This document shows positions 25,903 through 33,378 of a stretch of DNA of 35,947 bases, piece after piece. The position numbers were made by a program, and so were the translations under genes. The notes below the pieces were generated by a model. It did no database searches. It worked only from the letters and a program-made list of their open reading frames with translations, and was not told where the DNA came from. Position 1 is the stretch's first letter, and every line of letters starts with the position of its first letter. The DNA is taken from contig JANQMY010000055.1 in NCBI GenBank assembly GCA_028279895.1, positions 1 through 35,947 on the forward strand, given 5' to 3'. The DNA is from Alphaproteobacteria bacterium (GTDB taxonomy: Bacteria > Pseudomonadota > Alphaproteobacteria > JANQMY01).

Positions 25903-26109
25903 CGACCCGCGACCGTGTCGAATAGAAGCCCATTGCGAGGTCTCATGAAGACCATAAATCAGAAGATGGATTGTTACGCCGGTTGGCGAACGAGACAAAA
26001 AAGCACAATCCCTTGCGTGCTCCTGCGGTTTCAGTCGTCGGCCCGCCACTTGGGTTCACGTCGGGATGAGGCGAACACATTCAATAATGACTGCGTAAGA
26101 TAACGTCTT

Positions 26110-27318
26110 ATGCCCGCCCGCCAAACAGATGACTTCGGACATCAAGATCGATGCGCAATCGTTGGCATTGGCAGCACCGAGTTTTCGCGAAATTCCCAAC
26201 GCAGCGTATTGACGCTCGCCACAGAGGCATCGTCAGCAGCGTTGGCAGATGCCGGTTTGTCGCCGAATGATGTGGACGGAATCGTTCGATGCGATCATGA
26301 CCACGTCACCCATAACGATCTGGTTTGCTCGCTGGGAATTCCAAACCTCACTTATCAAGGCCAAGTAGGCCCTGGCGGCGTCGGACCTTGCGCGATGGTC
26401 GGGCAAGCCGTCGCAGCCATCCTCTCCGGCCAGGCGACAACGGTCTTGTTATACCGTTCTTTGAACGGAAGATCAGAGGTGCGTTTTGGATCAGGCACGG
26501 CCGGTGCCCGCGACGCGGCTGCCACTGTCGGCGGACAAGGCACCTATGATGAATTCTTCCTGCCCTTCGGATTGATGACGGCGGGACAGACATTCTCGGT
26601 CATGGCACAACGACATATGATCGAATACGGCACAACCTGCGAACAACTGGGCAGTATCGCTATTGCCTGCCGTGAACAAGCAAACTTCAATCCTGCTGCC
26701 CAAATGCATTCCAAGCCGCTAGACATGCAGACCTACCTTGCCTCGCGCATGATATCGACGCCCTTGAGGCTCTATGACTACTGTTTAGAATCCGACGGCG
26801 CCTGTGCGGTTGTTGTGACCAGCGCGAACCGCGCGTCAGACACTCGAAAATCGCCTGTGCTCATTCGCGCCGTCGCCCAAGGCAGCCCGCCCGATACGAG
26901 AGGCGGCATGATGTTCCCTATCGTCATGAGGGACAACATAACCGATCTTCCGGCCTATTCCGTGGCGTCGACGCTCTACGCTCGCGCCGGCCTCGGGCCC
27001 GACGAAATCGATGTAGCGCAACTTTATGACTGCTTTTCAATCAGCATACTGCTGCAACTTGAAGCTTATGGTTTTTGCGAAAAGGGCGAAGGCGGGCCAT
27101 TTGCAGAAAGTGGCGCCATTCGCCGCGGCGGCACGCTGCCCATCAACACGGGAGGGGGACACTTATCTGAAGGCTACATCCACGGAATGAATCATGTGGT
27201 GGAGGGTGTTCGCCAAATGCGGGGTGACTCCTCCGGCCAAGTACCGCATGCCGAGACCTGCTTGGTGACGGGCGGTCCCCTCCCGACGGGCAGCGCCGTG
27301 ATACTGAGGAAGTCTTGA
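26110..27318 (+). CDS. Thiolase-like (SCP-x/Ltp-type) protein, second copy
   Basis: This is a 402-residue thiolase-superfamily protein. The N-terminus is CAIVGIGSTEFSRNSQRS, followed by EASSAALADAGLSPNDVDGI. AQLYDCFSISIL and INTGGGHLSEGYIHGMNH are the typical lipid-transfer-type C-terminal motifs, with Gly-Gly-Gly-His where the usual His-Gly-Gly stands. The nucleophile region reads VGPGGVGPCAMVGQAVAAIL. The single Cys (about residue 94) is roughly four residues off the catalytic position in my alignment, so a classical thiolase is unlikely. It overlaps the DUF35 gene and is probably its obligate partner. ATG 26110 has a weak ribosome-binding site. Confidence 0.87.
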   Translation: MPARQTDDFGHQDRCAIVGIGSTEFSRNSQRSVLTLATEASSAALADAGLSPNDVDGIVRCDHDHVTHNDLVCSLGIPNLTYQGQVGPGGVGPCAMVGQAVAAILSGQATTVLLYRSLNGRSEVRFGSGTAGARDAAATVGGQGTYDEFFLPFGLMTAGQTFSVMAQRHMIEYGTTCEQLGSIAIACREQANFNPAAQMHSKPLDMQTYLASRMISTPLRLYDYCLESDGACAVVVTSANRASDTRKSPVLIRAVAQGSPPDTRGGMMFPIVMRDNITDLPAYSVASTLYARAGLGPDEIDVAQLYDCFSISILLQLEAYGFCEKGEGGPFAESGAIRRGGTLPINTGGGHLSEGYIHGMNHVVEGVRQMRGDSSGQVPHAETCLVTGGPLPTGSAVILRKS

Positions 27319-27746
27319 TGAGTTTTGACCATATACTACCGGTCACGAACGACCGGGATACTGCCGGCTTTTTCGAAGCCTGCAAGAACAAGACGCTCGT
27401 GTATCGCGTCTGCCAATCATGCAACGCCGCGCTGAACCCGCCGCGGGCACATTGTGGGATTTGCGGCAGTTGGGACACAGCATGGCGTGAAGCCAACGGC
27501 CGGGGCCGCCTTTATTCGTGGACCACTGTCTGTCATCAAGTCCATCCAGCTTACAGAGTTCCGTATACGGTTGTAATCGTCGAACTGGAGGACGCGCCGG
27601 AAGTCCGTCTCGTGGGACAACTGAACGGCAGCCCGGATCTTCGTGCCGGAATGGCGATGCAGGTCTGGTTCGAAACACTTGGGGACGGCACCGTTTTACC
27701 CCAATGGGAACCCATTGAGAAAACTCAGCAAGGCAAAGAGTCTTGA
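27318..27746 (+). CDS. DUF35-type zinc-ribbon/OB-fold protein, second copy
   Basis: This protein of about 142 residues has an N-terminal helix, a zinc ribbon (CQSC and CGIC) and an OB-fold (GRGRLYSWTTVCHQV, VPYTVVIVELEDAPEVRLVGQ). ATG 27318 overlaps the preceding stop by one base and has GAGGA seven bases upstream; a TTG at 27315 is an alternative. The order thiolase-like then DUF35 is the reverse of the first module, where DUF35 comes first. It probably complexes with the upstream protein. Confidence 0.9.
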   Translation: MSFDHILPVTNDRDTAGFFEACKNKTLVYRVCQSCNAALNPPRAHCGICGSWDTAWREANGRGRLYSWTTVCHQVHPAYRVPYTVVIVELEDAPEVRLVGQLNGSPDLRAGMAMQVWFETLGDGTVLPQWEPIEKTQQGKES

Positions 27747-28642
27747 GCAACATTCCACCCCCCAAATTCAGTATTTCGATCTATGACTACAGTGTCGAAG
27801 ATACCCTCGAACTCGCTCGAAGCGCGGAACAGTTCGGCTACGATGCTTTATGGCTGGGCGAACACTACTTCGTACCCGAGTCGTTCGAAAGTACGCACCC
27901 AGCGGTCGCGTCCGGTAATACGGGCACGGAAAGAAGCATCCTATCGCCGCAGACCTTATTGTACGATCCGTGGTTTACGCTTGGTGCTATCTCCGGTGCG
28001 ACCAAGAAACTGCGGGTCGGCACAGCGATCAACATCGTGCCTCTCAACAATCCGCTATTTCTGGCCCGGGCCACGGTTACCGCACATGATATGTCTGCGG
28101 GTCGTTTCCTTTTCGGAGTCGGCGCGGGCTGGTTGAAGGAAGAATTTGATGTTTTCGACGTGCCTTTTAACGAGCGGGGCAGTCGGCTGGACGAATCCCT
28201 CGAAATCATGCAGAGAGCGTGGAAGGGCGGTTTTTTCAGTCACCAAGGCCATCATTTCAACTTCGGGTCGCTTCAGATTACCCCCCATACCGTAAACGTG
28301 CCGATGATTTTGGGGGGGAATTCAAAGCGCGCACTGAAACGAACGGCTTTGTTGGCGGACGGCTGGATCAATTCTTCAACGATTACATATGAGGACGCTG
28401 TGGACCTGCGAAATAAGCTTGAAGGGCTAAGGCGAGAGTTGGGAACTGACGACAAGCCGTTCGAGTATTTCGTGCGGCCACGAACGTTTGCCAAGGATGA
28501 AGTGGCCCGCTTTATCGAAGGTGGTTTCCACAACATCGTGATCTGGGGCCCGTCCCTTTGGCCACAGGGGCCAAGTATGACCCTGACGGACAAGAAAGAC
28601 GCGCTGGAACAGTTTTCCGAGACATTCGCATTTCGCACTTAG
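27743..28642 (+). CDS. LLM-class flavin-dependent oxidoreductase, second copy
   Basis: This is a 299-residue luciferase-like protein. Typical segments are FGYDALWLGEHYFVPESFES, KKLRVGTAINIVPLNNPLFL, DMSAGRFLFGVGAGWLKEEF, NERGSRLDESLEIM and VPMILGGNSKRALKRTA. The start is TTG 27743 overlapping the DUF35 stop (TTGA) behind AAAGAG. It ends the three-gene module. The convergent 246-base gap to the aldehyde dehydrogenase shows GC-rich repeats but no clean terminator. It is only distantly related to the LLM enzyme at 18479, so the two modules are not a recent duplication. Confidence 0.88.
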   Translation: MSNIPPPKFSISIYDYSVEDTLELARSAEQFGYDALWLGEHYFVPESFESTHPAVASGNTGTERSILSPQTLLYDPWFTLGAISGATKKLRVGTAINIVPLNNPLFLARATVTAHDMSAGRFLFGVGAGWLKEEFDVFDVPFNERGSRLDESLEIMQRAWKGGFFSHQGHHFNFGSLQITPHTVNVPMILGGNSKRALKRTALLADGWINSSTITYEDAVDLRNKLEGLRRELGTDDKPFEYFVRPRTFAKDEVARFIEGGFHNIVIWGPSLWPQGPSMTLTDKKDALEQFSETFAFRT

Positions 28643-28888
28643 AATCTACCAACTCCCGAAGATAGATCCGGGATCGGGAAACGTTCCGGTCGAAGGCGGA
28701 GACGGGTTCGCTCTCGCCTGCCCGCACCGCCAGCGCGCCCCGGGAGCGCTCCGAAACAACTGTACAAGTTGCCCCTCAAGTCAAAGGCTCTTCGCCCAAA
28801 GTCCCTTGTGTTGTCTGACGAGCGTGACGGAATGATACTGGTGCGATAAATCTGATCGCCCCAAATACGCCAGCGATACTGCTAACGC

Positions 28889-30295
28889 CTACTTTGCAAC
28901 ATTTACGACCTGTAGCTGGCAGAAGTTCTTCAATCCTTCATCCGCCCCTTCGCAGCCAAGGCCCGAATTCTTCGCACCGCCAAACGGTATGTCAGGCAAA
29001 ACAACAGAATGCTGATTTACCCAGACTGTACCGCTATCCATTTTGGCTGCCAGCTCTTGTCCGCGTTCGATATTGTTGGTCCAGACTGATCCGCCGAGGC
29101 CATATTCCGAGGCGTTTGCGCGTGTGATCACCTCGTCGACATCATTGAATTTGATAATGGGAAGAACGGGACCGAATGGCTCCTCGTCGACCAAGCGATC
29201 GCCTTCTTCCGCTTCAGCCACCAGCGTAACGGGAACAAAGTAGCCAGGCTGTTCCGGTACCTCACCGCCTGTAAGAAAACGGCGGCCACGCTGTTTGGTA
29301 TCTTCAAGAATGCCGCAAACCCGATCAAACTGCATTTGGTTCTGAACAGGCCCAAGCATGGATGTTTCGTCTCCACCATCGCCTACGGTCACACCCTCGG
29401 CAAGTTTTGTCAGGGCGTCGCACATTCGATCGTACACCGCCTCTTGCACATAGAGACGCTTGATCGCCATGCAAATTTGTCCCGAATTGTTGAAAGCCGT
29501 CCAAAAGATCTTCTCAGCAATTTCTTCTGGGTCGGCATCATCCAATACGACCGCCGCATCGTTGCCACCAAGTTCTAGCGTCACCCGTTTGAGCGTGCCG
29601 GCGGCGGCCGCCGCAATCTTCTTGCCGGTGGCACTCGAGCCGGTGAAAGAGATTTTCGCGATGCCAGGATGTTCGACGATCCATCGGCCAAGCTCATCAC
29701 CGCCCGACACCACGTTCAAGACACCCGGCGGCAACATGTCATTAAAGAGCTGCGCCGCCTTCAATGTGGTAACGGGCGTATAGGGGGAGGGTTTGAGAAC
29801 AACGCAATTACCCGCCACCAGTGCCGCAAACACTTTCCAGTAAGCCAATAGAAGCGGATAGTTCCAGGGCGCGATGGCGCCCACCACGCCTAACGGTTTG
29901 TAGTGTGCTTCCACCTTCATCTGATCATCGTCGCGCAGCACTTCGGGCGCCAGGTTTAAACCGGCCGTGGTCATCGCAAAATAACTCGTAAACTCCACCT
30001 CTTTCGTCGCATTCGAGATGGGTTTTCCCTGCTCCTTCACCAAAAGGCCAATCAGCTCGTCGCGATGCTCGGCGACTTTGGCGGCCAATTGCCGGACAAG
30101 ATCTTTGCGCTCGTCGATGGGGCGTCGGCTCCAGTCCGGAAACGCTGTTTGTGCGGCCTCGACGGCTGCATCAAGTTGTTCCTTGGTTGCCTCAGGGCAG
30201 GTGGCAAAAACTTGCTCCGTTGCCGGATTGATCACATCGAGCGTTTGATTCGAGTCGACCAATTCTCCCCCAATCGTCATTTTGTAGTCAGCCAT
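28889..30295 (-). CDS. NAD(P)-dependent aldehyde dehydrogenase
   Basis: This is an aldehyde dehydrogenase of about 468 residues that oxidises an aldehyde to the acid. Visible motifs are APWNYPLLLAYWK, the cofactor loop FTGSSATGKK, the general-base Glu in TLELGGNDAAV, and the catalytic Cys in NNSGQICMAIKRLYV, then EEPFGPVLPI. The frame opens at 30328, but ATG 30295 (MADYKMTIGGE) with an AGGAA site upstream fits the family length better. It is the last gene of the mutase operon, 56 bases after the B12-binding subunit. It may act on an aldehyde made upstream or downstream of the mutase step. Confidence 0.93.
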   Translation of the reverse strand: MADYKMTIGGELVDSNQTLDVINPATEQVFATCPEATKEQLDAAVEAAQTAFPDWSRRPIDERKDLVRQLAAKVAEHRDELIGLLVKEQGKPISNATKEVEFTSYFAMTTAGLNLAPEVLRDDDQMKVEAHYKPLGVVGAIAPWNYPLLLAYWKVFAALVAGNCVVLKPSPYTPVTTLKAAQLFNDMLPPGVLNVVSGGDELGRWIVEHPGIAKISFTGSSATGKKIAAAAAGTLKRVTLELGGNDAAVVLDDADPEEIAEKIFWTAFNNSGQICMAIKRLYVQEAVYDRMCDALTKLAEGVTVGDGGDETSMLGPVQNQMQFDRVCGILEDTKQRGRRFLTGGEVPEQPGYFVPVTLVAEAEEGDRLVDEEPFGPVLPIIKFNDVDEVITRANASEYGLGGSVWTNNIERGQELAAKMDSGTVWVNQHSVVLPDIPFGGAKNSGLGCEGADEGLKNFCQLQVVNVAK

Positions 30296-30351
30296 CGCGG
30301 TACGTTCCTCGTGCAATTGTCGTATCAAGTGTTTCTCGCGTTCTGGCGCGC

Positions 30352-30744
30352 CTACCCCATGACCCCTGTCAGTCGGCCAGCGGCCTCCGCGATATCGTCG
30401 AGCGACGACCCCGGCGGGTAGACTTCAACGCCCTGCTCCTCGATCTTGCGTTTCGCCCAGGGGGCAATTGCTCCGCCAACAAAAATGGGCAGCTCTGGCC
30501 GCTCCGATGTCAGGCCGTCGATGATGCGCAGGACCACATCCACATGCCCGCCGACGCTCAGCCCGACCAAGTCGGGATCTTCGTCGATGGCGGCCTGAAA
30601 TATCTCTTCAGGCTGCAACATGCCGATCATGATCACTTCAAAGCCAGCGTCCCGAAGACAGCGGGCAACCAGCGAAACGCCACGCCAATGGCCATCCAGT
30701 CCGGTCTTTGCCAGTAGAATCCGTGCCGGTTTTTCAATCTGCAT
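30352..30744 (-). CDS. B12-binding subunit of an acyl-CoA mutase
   Basis: This is a 130-residue cobalamin-binding domain protein, the small subunit of a two-part mutase. The base-off/His-on motif DxHxxG is intact as GLDGHWRG (His about 18). The Ser loop GLSVGGHVDVV and the Gly-Gly segment IFVGGAIAPWAK also follow the family. In methylmalonyl-CoA mutase this domain is fused to the C-terminus of the barrel chain. Here it is separate, as in isobutyryl- and 2-hydroxyisobutyryl-CoA mutases. It follows the large subunit gene by 9 bases. Confidence 0.92.
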   Translation of the reverse strand: MQIEKPARILLAKTGLDGHWRGVSLVARCLRDAGFEVIMIGMLQPEEIFQAAIDEDPDLVGLSVGGHVDVVLRIIDGLTSERPELPIFVGGAIAPWAKRKIEEQGVEVYPPGSSLDDIAEAAGRLTGVMG

Positions 30745-30753
30745 ACTGACCCC

Positions 30754-32376
30754 CTACACGCTAATCGGCGTTTCCCAGTCACCGAAGGCTTGTCTAAACA
30801 CATCGCCGATTTCGCCCAGCGTAGCGTCCGCATCGACGGCTGCCATCATTGCCGGCATAACGTTGCCGCCGGTTCGACAGGCGACCTCGAGACCCTTTAG
30901 GACTGACGTCACATCTTTCTCGCTCCGGCTTGCACGCACCGCATCAAGCCTTGCCTTGGCGCCTTCCCATTCCCCCGTCGTTCCCTCGAAACCCTCGATT
31001 TGATAGGGCGAGCAGTCTTCGTGGAAGCGGTTCAACCCGACAATGGTCCGGCGTCCATTATCGGCGGCAACCTGTTCGTGATGCTGATTCTCGTGGGCGC
31101 GCGCGTGCAACCATCCGGAATCGAGCGTCGTCAGGAAACCTCCCTGTTCTTCGATCTGTGCTAAGAACTCCCACACCTTTTCTTCAAGAGTTTCCGTCAG
31201 CTTCTCGATGAAGTAAGAGCCTCCCAGCGGATCCGCTACTGCACACAAATTCGCTTCCTCTTGCAGTATTTGTTGAATGCGCAGAGAGGTTTGATGAGCA
31301 TGTTCCGATGGAATCGACATCGCTTCGTCGTAACCGGAAACACCGAGAGACTGCGTGCCCCCCAACACGCCGGCCAGTGCCATGATCGTGCCTCGTACGA
31401 TGTTATTCAGGGGTTGCGGGTAGGTCATGGCGGACCCCGCCGTCAGACTGTGGATCCTCAACCGTTGTGCTTTCTCGTCTTTGATGCCGTAGCGCGTCTC
31501 AAGCAGGCGCGACCACATGCGCCGACTCGCGCGGAGCTTTGCAATGTCTTCGAAAAAATCCATCCCGACACGGAAGTTCACGCCACCGGCACCGCGCGCC
31601 GCCACATCGAGCGGAATGCGCTTCCGACGCTTCACTTCGTCGAGATATTCGATCGCATTGGCAAATACCGCGGCCAGCTCTTGATAACTGTTAAGGCCGG
31701 TCTCGGCACCGTTGTAGCCTGCAATCGAAACAGGGACCCATCGCGGCAAATGTTCCGCACAGAATTCAATGATATCAGCATTGAACCGCAACCCGACATG
31801 AGCCGGCACTTGCTGTTTGGTCACGCATCCCAAATAGGTCAAGAAAAAGTCGCTTTGTCCCGTTCCCGGAAGGCGCGATAAATCCAAACCACGACGTTTG
31901 GCCACCGTCCAATAGCAGGCAAGCGCAAAAGGACCGTGCTGCACGACGCCGCCGCCCGGATGGCCATATACTTCTTCGATGGGTATTCCCTTTAGGACAG
32001 TTTCATAATCCCTCACGCCACAAATCACGGCCCCGTTCAGACCGACATCTTCTTTTCGAGAGATCACTTCCGTGTGGTCAACGTCATAGAGGTGGTCGCC
32101 CGTGTTGCGGTCATGCTCCATGATGAAACCCGTTTCACCATGTTCCAGAAGAAAGCGAATGCGCTCTCCCTCGGCCTGGGGATTGCCGTATCCGCTCAGT
32201 TGGAATATCCGCCACGGTTTGGTGCGGTACATCCCCGCATAGGCGCCGCGAACGAATGGACGGTCGCCTGGCCGGTGCCCCACGCGTGCGGCGAGACCGC
32301 GAGGCAAGTCATCGTTTGTGTAGTATTCCTTCAGCGGAATGCCGGACGCAGTGGCCCATTCATCAGTATCGGTCAT
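30754..32376 (-). CDS. Divergent B12-dependent acyl-CoA mutase, large (TIM-barrel) subunit
   Basis: This is a 540-residue methylmalonyl-CoA-mutase-family chain that should rearrange the carbon skeleton of a CoA thioester by adenosylcobalamin radical chemistry. Family landmarks are YAGMYRTKPW, PGTGQSDF, VGMDFFEDIAKLRASRRMWS, SGYDEAMSIPSE and DPLGGSYFIEKLTETLE. The selectivity residues are not those of methylmalonyl-CoA mutase. RQYAGF is FQLSGY (Leu60 for Tyr), the second shell has Glu87, and the carboxylate-binding Arg position is Cys184. The conserved active-site His in GYHMQEAG is Asn222 in GYNGAETG. The true substrate is therefore unknown and reduced or altered activity is possible. It heads a mutase, B12 subunit, aldehyde dehydrogenase operon, with the 231-aa gene upstream. 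Confidence 0.85.
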   Translation of the reverse strand: MTDTDEWATASGIPLKEYYTNDDLPRGLAARVGHRPGDRPFVRGAYAGMYRTKPWRIFQLSGYGNPQAEGERIRFLLEHGETGFIMEHDRNTGDHLYDVDHTEVISRKEDVGLNGAVICGVRDYETVLKGIPIEEVYGHPGGGVVQHGPFALACYWTVAKRRGLDLSRLPGTGQSDFFLTYLGCVTKQQVPAHVGLRFNADIIEFCAEHLPRWVPVSIAGYNGAETGLNSYQELAAVFANAIEYLDEVKRRKRIPLDVAARGAGGVNFRVGMDFFEDIAKLRASRRMWSRLLETRYGIKDEKAQRLRIHSLTAGSAMTYPQPLNNIVRGTIMALAGVLGGTQSLGVSGYDEAMSIPSEHAHQTSLRIQQILQEEANLCAVADPLGGSYFIEKLTETLEEKVWEFLAQIEEQGGFLTTLDSGWLHARAHENQHHEQVAADNGRRTIVGLNRFHEDCSPYQIEGFEGTTGEWEGAKARLDAVRASRSEKDVTSVLKGLEVACRTGGNVMPAMMAAVDADATLGEIGDVFRQAFGDWETPISV

Positions 32377-32388
32377 GCGATTCTCTAG

Positions 32389-32433
32389 AGCGCGATCAGG
32401 TTAAGTGGACTCCGGTTAACCGTCCGATCGCGC
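32389..32433. repeat. RIME-like interrupted palindrome
   Basis: The outer arms are GCGCGATC (32390-32397) and GATCGCGC (32426-32433). The inner arms are GGTTAA (32399-32404) and TTAACC (32416-32421), around GTGGACTCCGG. The AGAGCGCGATC start with an inner GGTT/AACC palindrome is the layout of the RIME-type intergenic elements of Rhizobium, Brucella and relatives (from memory). It starts 12 bases upstream of the mutase ATG. Confidence 0.65.
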
Positions 32434-32462
32434 GATCAACGGTGAATCCCCATAGCGTTTTG

Positions 32463-32499
32463 GGGCATGATCATGTTTCCGTGAAAAATGATCATGCCC
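32463..32499. repeat. GATCATG-type inverted repeat abutting the 231-aa gene
   Basis: GGGCATGATCAT (32463-32474) pairs perfectly with ATGATCATGCCC (32488-32499) around 13 bases. The right arm ends on the stop codon of the upstream minus-strand gene. Together with the adjacent RIME-like palindrome it forms a composite intergenic repeat of the kind that sits between co-transcribed genes in alphaproteobacteria. It may stop or stabilise the transcript between the 231-aa gene and the mutase. Confidence 0.65.
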
Positions 32500-33194
32500 T
32501 AGTCACGCTTTACGGGTTTTGTCAGACCCAGACGTTCGTAGTATTTCGCCGGTACTTTCTCTGGGTCCTTATAGATAATGAACGAACAAGGTGTCTTTCC
32601 GAGATCCTGAGAGGGCTCAACGACCACAAACGGGGAGCCGTCCCTGCCAATGCCGATCTCCTCCATCGCTGCTTCGTGCGCGCAATAGACCGGGAAGTCC
32701 TTTCTCCCGTAAGTCATCTTTTGCGGCGTCTTCACTTTGAGAAAGGCCTCGGGGCCTTCATACTTTCCCTCGAGCACGAGCCGCCCACCACTGCCACACG
32801 GTTTCATCTTTATCGTGACCTTTTCATCGTCTTCTTCCACATCCATGGGCTGTAGATGTCCCCGCAAGCCGGCCGCGAACATCTTTATTTTGGCTTTGAT
32901 GTCACCGCCGGAACCTGCATCAATGGCGTCCAGATTTGGCAGCCACCAAGACTCAACGGTCTTTGTCATGATGTCGTCGAGCGCAGAATCTCCATATCGG
33001 CGACCAATTTCGCTTAAGAGGGCGGTTGTCCAGTTTCGGTAGCCATCGTGTTGGCTTAGAAACTCATTGTAGAGCTTCTGCCCGATCGCCTTGGCACGTT
33101 CGGCGTTTCCTGAATCAATGGCATCGTTCAATTGATCAAGCGTACGCCGACCCATTGATTCCAACTCGCTTGGCGTAAAAAGTCTGTTGGCCAT
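32499..33194 (-). CDS. Protein of unknown function with CGSGGR and YCAHE motifs (231 aa)
   Basis: I do not recognise a named family. The first half (about residues 1-110) is helical and polar, with FTPSELESMGRRTLDQLNDA and WTTALLSEIGRRYGD. The second half is beta-rich, with KMKPCGSGGRLVLEGKYEG (Cys about 133) and FPVYCAHEAAMEEIG (Cys about 171 and a His), then PFVVVEPSQDLGKTPCSFII near the C-terminus. The Cys/His pairs suggest a metal or cofactor site. There is no signal peptide. ATG 33194 follows GAGGGAG directly; the GTG at 33197 is less likely. It lies first in the mutase operon and diverges from the MeaB gene, so a link to the mutase reaction is likely (inference). An L-2-amino-thiazoline-4-carboxylate hydrolase-like fold is a weak alternative. 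Confidence 0.75.
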   Translation of the reverse strand: MANRLFTPSELESMGRRTLDQLNDAIDSGNAERAKAIGQKLYNEFLSQHDGYRNWTTALLSEIGRRYGDSALDDIMTKTVESWWLPNLDAIDAGSGGDIKAKIKMFAAGLRGHLQPMDVEEDDEKVTIKMKPCGSGGRLVLEGKYEGPEAFLKVKTPQKMTYGRKDFPVYCAHEAAMEEIGIGRDGSPFVVVEPSQDLGKTPCSFIIYKDPEKVPAKYYERLGLTKPVKRD

Positions 33195-33259
33195 CACTCC
33201 CTCTTTCCCCTTGTGCTGTTGTCAGACAAGGAAGGTCTTGCGCATCGCGCCTTTTGATG

Positions 33260-33280
33260 ACTAAGTTAACACTGTTTAGT
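33260..33280. promoter_or_regulatory. Inverted-repeat operator candidate between the mutase operon and MeaB gene
   Basis: ACTAA (33260-33264) and TTAGT (33276-33280) are separated by 11 bases in an AT-rich part of the 184-base divergent region. The length and symmetry would suit a TetR- or GntR-type dimer. It does not match the CCTNATNATSATNATNA element, so this block may answer to another regulator. Confidence 0.3.
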
Positions 33281-33378
33281 GAAATGTTTAAGCACAAATT
33301 TGACTGACGAATCAGACAATTTTGGTTTACGGCGGCGCGGTGCTCGGGCAGCGCGCAGTAGCGAGGTGAAAAAAACAA

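Larger units (their letters stand above)
25641..26109. other. 469-base divergent intergenic region with operator and RNA-type hairpins
   Basis: It separates GntR regulator 2 (minus) from the second thiolase-like module (plus). It holds operator copy 5 at 25807 and a pair of mutually exclusive hairpins at 25856-25902. Short open frames of 60-70 codons exist on both strands but have no recognisable product and no good ribosome-binding site, so I do not call genes. About 200 bases of possible 5-prime leader precede the thiolase-like gene. Confidence 0.6.

Noticed and set aside
25834..26103. Two 60-70 codon frames in the divergent gap
   Set aside because: They have no ribosome-binding site or homology signal, and they overlap the hairpin region.
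30754..32376. Calling the mutase a methylmalonyl-CoA mutase (mcmA/mutB)
   Set aside because: The Tyr and Arg positions that bind the free carboxylate of methylmalonyl-CoA are Leu and Cys, and the chains are split.
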